DNA of 64,000 nt from CALSMU01 sp965230225 (GTDB lineage: Bacteria; Bacteroidota; Bacteroidia; Flavobacteriales_D; Parvicellaceae), in the NCBI GenBank assembly GCA_965230225.1, contig CBDDKM010000005.1, forward strand, positions 1 through 64,000. Reading direction: 5' to 3'. Of this stretch, positions 61,383-64,000 are shown one piece after another. Every line of letters starts with the position of its first letter. Positions within the stretch are counted from its first letter, which is position 1. Position numbers and translations under genes: made by a program. Below the pieces are notes generated by a model. It did not search any database. It saw nothing but the letters and a program-made list of their open reading frames with translations, and was not told the DNA's origin.

Positions 61383-62120
61383 GTTTTCAAGGCTTTGTAT
61401 TCGCGCTTCCAGTGCGTGTAATTTTATTAATTCTGCATTGAGAGGGTGAATCTCGGATGTAATCTTCTTCCTGATTAACCAAAGCTCTTTAATGTCTTTT
61501 TTATTGATGGTTACCTTGCTGTGGTTTAGTGAATACCCACTAAGAGTTAGTTGATCTTCGGATACAGAAACTATTCCGCTTATTACTTCCTTTTTAGTAA
61601 CGCAGTAAACAAGTTGTTGAAGTTCAAGTTGGCTAAACTTAATCTTGGAGCAAATTACAGTATCTCCGTGGTTAATGCCTCCGTTATTGTACAAAGAATT
61701 CCCTTTATGGAAAAAAGCCCTAAACTGATTGCCAGAGATCTTTTCCGGGAGTTTTATTTTTCCAAGTTTCTCCAGATAGGAGTTGTTTTTATGTTGACTT
61801 GGATATAATTTGAGTAAGTTTTCTGGAACGTACTTAACGCTTGTGTTTTGGTCGTCTATTTCTCCGGATTTCTTTAATTCCTTTCTGAATATGTCAAAAT
61901 TATAGAGTTCGTTAACAGTAAGTTCTTTCTTAATTAACTTGTCTATAGAGATCTTGAAATAATCTGCAATCCTAATAATGGTGTCCAGTTTAGGTTCGGC
62001 TCGTTGCTCTTCGTAGGATCCTACGCTGGCACGGGTTAGATTAAACAGTTCGGCAAACTCCGATTGGTTTAACTTTTTAACGGACCTTATTTTCTTAATG
62101 TTGACTCCTATATATGACAT
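61371..62120 (-). CDS. XRE-family regulator with S24/LexA-like C-terminal domain
   Basis: A 249-residue transcription regulator. The N-terminal helix-turn-helix (about 5-60; LNQSEFAELFNLTRASVGSYEEQRAEPKLDTIIRIADYF) is of the Cro/CI type. A linker (65-125) leads to an S24-like beta domain (about 128-225; FRAFFHKGNSLYNNGGINHGDTVI, VYCVTKKEVISGIV). A Ser in GNSLYNNGG is where LexA-type proteins have the catalytic Ser, and Lys residues follow, but a self-cleavage site cannot be recognised, so proteolytic activity is doubtful. A C-terminal helix (ELIKLHALEARIQSLENK) probably dimerises. Operator-like AGCTAA dyads overlap its promoter and start, suggesting autorepression. The 3' end runs into the sdhB terminator. 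Targets may include the divergent YbjN/PspA unit (inferred). Confidence 0.88.
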   Translation of the reverse strand: MSYIGVNIKKIRSVKKLNQSEFAELFNLTRASVGSYEEQRAEPKLDTIIRIADYFKISIDKLIKKELTVNELYNFDIFRKELKKSGEIDDQNTSVKYVPENLLKLYPSQHKNNSYLEKLGKIKLPEKISGNQFRAFFHKGNSLYNNGGINHGDTVICSKIKFSQLELQQLVYCVTKKEVISGIVSVSEDQLTLSGYSLNHSKVTINKKDIKELWLIRKKITSEIHPLNAELIKLHALEARIQSLENKKA

Positions 62121-62305
62121 AGCTAATTATGTTAGTTTATGTGCTAAAAAAAATAGCTTCTAAAACAAAAGTACTAAAAAAATAAGTCTTAAGTAGTGTT
62201 TTTCGGGAGAAAAGTTAATAGAGTATTCTCAATATTAATAGGGTTTTTGGGTGTTAAAGCTAAAAAAATTAGCTATAAATGAAACAAAAGCTAAAAAGAA
62301 TAGTA
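62121..62305. promoter_or_regulatory. Array of AGCTAA-N5-TTAGCT operator-like dyads
   Basis: Perfect dyad AGCTAAAAAAATTAGCT at 62258-62274. Related copies: AGCTAATTATGTTAGTT (62121-62137), GCTAAAAAAAATAGC (62143-62157, perfect), ACTAAAAAAATAAGT (62173-62187) and AGCTAAAAAGAATAGTA (62289-62305). Three lie over the start, leader and -7 box of the XRE gene. No such cluster is seen elsewhere in the window. Confidence 0.6.
62166..62173 (-). promoter_or_regulatory. -7 promoter box of the XRE gene
   Basis: Minus-strand TACTTTTG, exact TAnnTTTG, 45 bp before the ATG and flanked by operator-like dyads. Confidence 0.55.
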
Positions 62306-62624
62306 TATTTATAACAAAAACTAAATGTCATGAAATTGTCACAGAAAAATATCGAGAAACCACCTTAGTGTATTAGTGGTGTTTACAGCTATTGTAACAA
62401 GAATTTTTAACCTAAAACCTAATGAATTGAAATATAGAGTTTTACCTGTTGGGAGCTTCTAATGAAATTGACAATATTGTCAGATAAAGTAAAAATATTG
62501 AAAAATAGTTTAGCTTCTAACCCCTTGATTTAGCTGTTGGAACATCAAATTGAAAATAGCCTAAAACCCAATAAAGTTTAATAATAATTATACCTTTAAT
62601 AATTAGAAAAAATAATCATGAATT
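62306..62624. other. Intergenic region between operator array and YbjN-like gene
   Basis: No supported gene. A 12-codon frame (MKLSQKNIEKPP, 62330-62368) follows a TATATTTA box (62304-62311), and a TACCTTTA box at 62591-62598 is a likely -7 element for the gene at 62625. Remaining sequence is very AT-rich. Confidence 0.5.
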
Positions 62625-63023
62625 ATGGAAAATTACTTTGATAAAGTAAAGAATTACCTCCTGGATCTGGATTACACTATTGTACATTCGGAAGAAAATG
62701 ACGGAGTGTTTGTGTTGGAGAATGAAAGTGTTGGAATTAAAAACCTCGTGATTGGATGCGCTGAACCTATCTTAATCATGGAGCAATATCTGTTTGATAT
62801 GCCAAGTGATTCGCTGGAAGTGTATAAAAGTTTACTACAAAAGAATCGTGATATTATACATGGAGCTTTTGTTTTGGACGATTCCGGAACCAAAGTGATC
62901 TTTAGGGATACTCTTCAAATCGAAAACCTTGATTTGAACGAGTTGGAAGGATCAATCAATTCTTTAAGCTTACTGTTGAGTGAGTATTCTAGCGAAATAA
63001 TTCGTTTTTCACAATTAAATTAA
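62625..63023 (+). CDS. YbjN-like (T3SS chaperone-fold) protein
   Basis: A 132-residue acidic cytoplasmic protein with the alpha-beta pattern of YbjN / type III chaperone-like domains: N-terminal helix YFDKVKNYLLDLDYTIVH, strands GVFVLENESVGIKNLVIGC and PILIMEQYLFDMP, then YKSLLQKNRDIIHGAFVLDDSGTKVIFRDTLQIENL (quoted as LQKNRDIIHGAFVLDD) and a C-terminal helix. Such proteins in Bacteroidota often precede PspA/IM30 genes and are thought to act in membrane-stress systems. The PspA gene follows after 93 bp, with a hairpin between. Assignment rests on pattern and context. Confidence 0.75.
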   Translation: MENYFDKVKNYLLDLDYTIVHSEENDGVFVLENESVGIKNLVIGCAEPILIMEQYLFDMPSDSLEVYKSLLQKNRDIIHGAFVLDDSGTKVIFRDTLQIENLDLNELEGSINSLSLLLSEYSSEIIRFSQLN

Positions 63024-63036
63024 AGAGCCCTTTTGA

Positions 63037-63069
63037 AATAACCTCCATTTAAATAAATGGAGTGTTATT
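63037..63069 (+). promoter_or_regulatory. Long intercistronic hairpin before pspA
   Basis: Imperfect stem AATAAC-CTCCATTT / AAATGGAG-T-GTTATT with loop AAAT and one bulge. No T tract follows, so it is not a standard terminator; it may be an mRNA processing or stability element. Confidence 0.45.
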
Positions 63070-63116
63070 CACTTGCGGACCAAATAAGATTACTAATATT
63101 TCAAAATTGAAATGTC

Positions 63117-63839
63117 ATGAACATATTTAAAAGATTATTTAGAATAGGAAAAGCCGAAGCACACGCTGCTATCGATGGTCTGGAAGATCCTATTAAAATG
63201 ACCGAGCAAGGGATTAGAGATTTAAAGGCCCAATTGGAAGAAGGTCTTAAGTCACTTGCTAGTGTAAAAGCACTTGCAATTAGAGCAAGAAACGATGCTG
63301 ATAAATACGCAAGTAAAGCTGCCGATTACGAAAACAAAGCGATGCTATTGCTTAAGCAGTCTCAAAAAGGCGAACTGGAAAGTGAAAAAGCAGATAGCTT
63401 AGCAACCGAAGCATTGTTAAAGAAAGAAGAAAACATTAAAAACGCAGCTGTTGAGAGACAGAATCAGGATAAGTTTGAAGCTTCTGTTGAATCCTTAGAG
63501 AATCAAATTAAAGGATTAAAGTCATCAATTAGTCAATACGAAGGCGAGCTAAAAACGCTTAAAGCCAGAGTAAAAGTTGCTAATGCTACCAAGAACATTA
63601 ACAAACAATTAGCAGGGTTGGATGCTTCAGGAACTGTAAGTATGCTGGAGAGAATGAAAGAGAAAGTGGATCAGGAAGAAGCATTAGCAGAATCCTATGC
63701 GGATATGGCAGATGAAAACAGAAGTATCGATGAAGATATCGATAAAGCTTTAGCAGGAGCTTCGAAAACAGAAGCACAAAACGAATTACTAAAATTAAAA
63801 GAAAAATTAGGTATCGATACCGATGACCAAAATGGATAA
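63117..63839 (+). CDS. pspA: PspA/IM30 family protein
   Basis: A 240-residue, almost entirely helical coiled-coil protein of the PspA/Vipp1 (ESCRT-III-like) family, which assembles on stressed inner membranes. The N-terminal amphipathic start MNIFKRLFRIGKAEAHAAIDGLEDPIKMTEQGIRDLKAQL is typical (quoted as FKRLFRIGKAEAHAAID and EDPIKMTEQGIRDL), followed by long heptad-rich helices with Gln/Glu/Lys and a conserved ARVKVANATKNINKQLAGLD region at about 160-180. Length is normal. It lies between a YbjN-like gene and a YqiJ-like membrane protein gene, the arrangement seen in PspA/flotillin membrane-stress loci. No NtrC-type PspF or PspBC is present here. Confidence 0.92.
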   Translation: MNIFKRLFRIGKAEAHAAIDGLEDPIKMTEQGIRDLKAQLEEGLKSLASVKALAIRARNDADKYASKAADYENKAMLLLKQSQKGELESEKADSLATEALLKKEENIKNAAVERQNQDKFEASVESLENQIKGLKSSISQYEGELKTLKARVKVANATKNINKQLAGLDASGTVSMLERMKEKVDQEEALAESYADMADENRSIDEDIDKALAGASKTEAQNELLKLKEKLGIDTDDQNG

Positions 63840-63862
63840 AAAAGAACCCAACGACCTAAATT

Positions 63863-64000
63863 ATGAAAGAATTGTTAGACATATTTTTTTCTGGAGCTAA
63901 CCTCATCCCAACGACACTTTTTATAGTAATTATCCTCTATTGGGTAATCGTACTAATTGGAGCATTGGATACTGACTTTATGAACTTTGATGTAGATGTG
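63863..64000 (+). CDS. YqiJ-like membrane protein (3' truncated by window end)
   Basis: Only the first 46 codons are in the window, with no stop. They encode MKELLDIFFSGANLIP followed by a hydrophobic helix (TLFIVIILYWVIVLIGAL) and DTDFMNFDVDV. This matches the start of YqiJ-type OB-fold inner-membrane proteins, which usually precede a flotillin (YqiK) gene. It begins 23 bp after the pspA stop, so it is probably in the same operon. Most of the protein cannot be judged. Confidence 0.6.
   Translation, partial: MKELLDIFFSGANLIPTTLFIVIILYWVIVLIGALDTDFMNFDVDV

Noticed and set aside
61371..62120. XRE/S24 protein as a prophage repressor
   Set aside because: No phage genes, integrase or attachment-site repeats are found on either side; neighbours are sdh genes and a PspA unit.
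62330..62368. 12-codon frame MKLSQKNIEKPP as a gene
   Set aside because: Too short to support without conservation; noted only as part of the intergenic description.

Overview
The window is a stretch of a Bacteroidota chromosome, most likely order Flavobacteriales. The evidence is AT-rich DNA, many type IX secretion system (T9SS) cargo proteins with type A or type B C-terminal sorting domains, a PorP/SprF-family partner protein, RprX/RprY-like and LytTR regulators, DUF2480 and SufT next to SufE, b558-type succinate dehydrogenase, and promoters of the Bacteroidota form TTG-N19/20-TAnnTTTG. Many genes lack a visible Shine-Dalgarno sequence and several start with TTG or GTG. I saw no rRNA, tRNA, transposase, integrase, CRISPR array or phage gene.

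Layout: 1-3463 holds the 3' part of a SprB-repeat adhesin with a type B sorting domain and its PorP/SprF partner. 3577-5819 holds an NtrY-like histidine kinase and a convergent LytTR regulator. 6447-17223 holds a large type A cargo gene and a three-gene minus-strand operon headed by a 1,504-residue choice-of-anchor-L/Calx-beta/PKD type B adhesin. 17391-20719 holds two tandem membrane-anchored TPR/HTH regulators. 20939-25693 holds an alpha/beta hydrolase without a normal start codon and an OmpA-domain protein / ECF sigma / anti-sigma group. 25773-32530 is mostly housekeeping: radA, sufE, sufT, DUF2480, an FGE-fold protein, a SPOR-like protein and an amidophosphoribosyltransferase. 32823-46575 holds a beta-propeller type B cargo protein and three mosaic type A cargo paralogues, with a 3-hydroxyanthranilate dioxygenase gene between two of them. 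46918-51833 holds an SDR protein, two TonB paralogues and an RprXY-like pair. 52029-61331 holds a stand-alone sorting-domain protein, a TPR histidine kinase, acyl-CoA carboxylase beta, a Xaa-Pro aminopeptidase, a small orphan gene and sdhCAB. 61371-64000 holds an XRE/S24-like regulator with an operator-like array, followed by YbjN-like, PspA/IM30 and the start of a YqiJ-like membrane protein.

Themes: surface and secreted proteins dominate, and much of the regulation looks envelope-facing. The strongest unexplained signals are: (i) 11-bp-phased CTGGACA/TGTCCAG arrays upstream of both the TPR/HTH regulator operon and the neighbouring giant adhesin operon; (ii) two TonB genes with matching sigma-54-type promoters and identical terminator cores; (iii) an AGCTAA-N5-TTAGCT operator array over the XRE promoter; (iv) a sigma/anti-sigma pair whose anti-sigma ectodomain resembles the neighbouring OmpA protein; (v) three cargo paralogues that look like products of gene conversion; and (vi) two genes whose frames run past any usable start codon.
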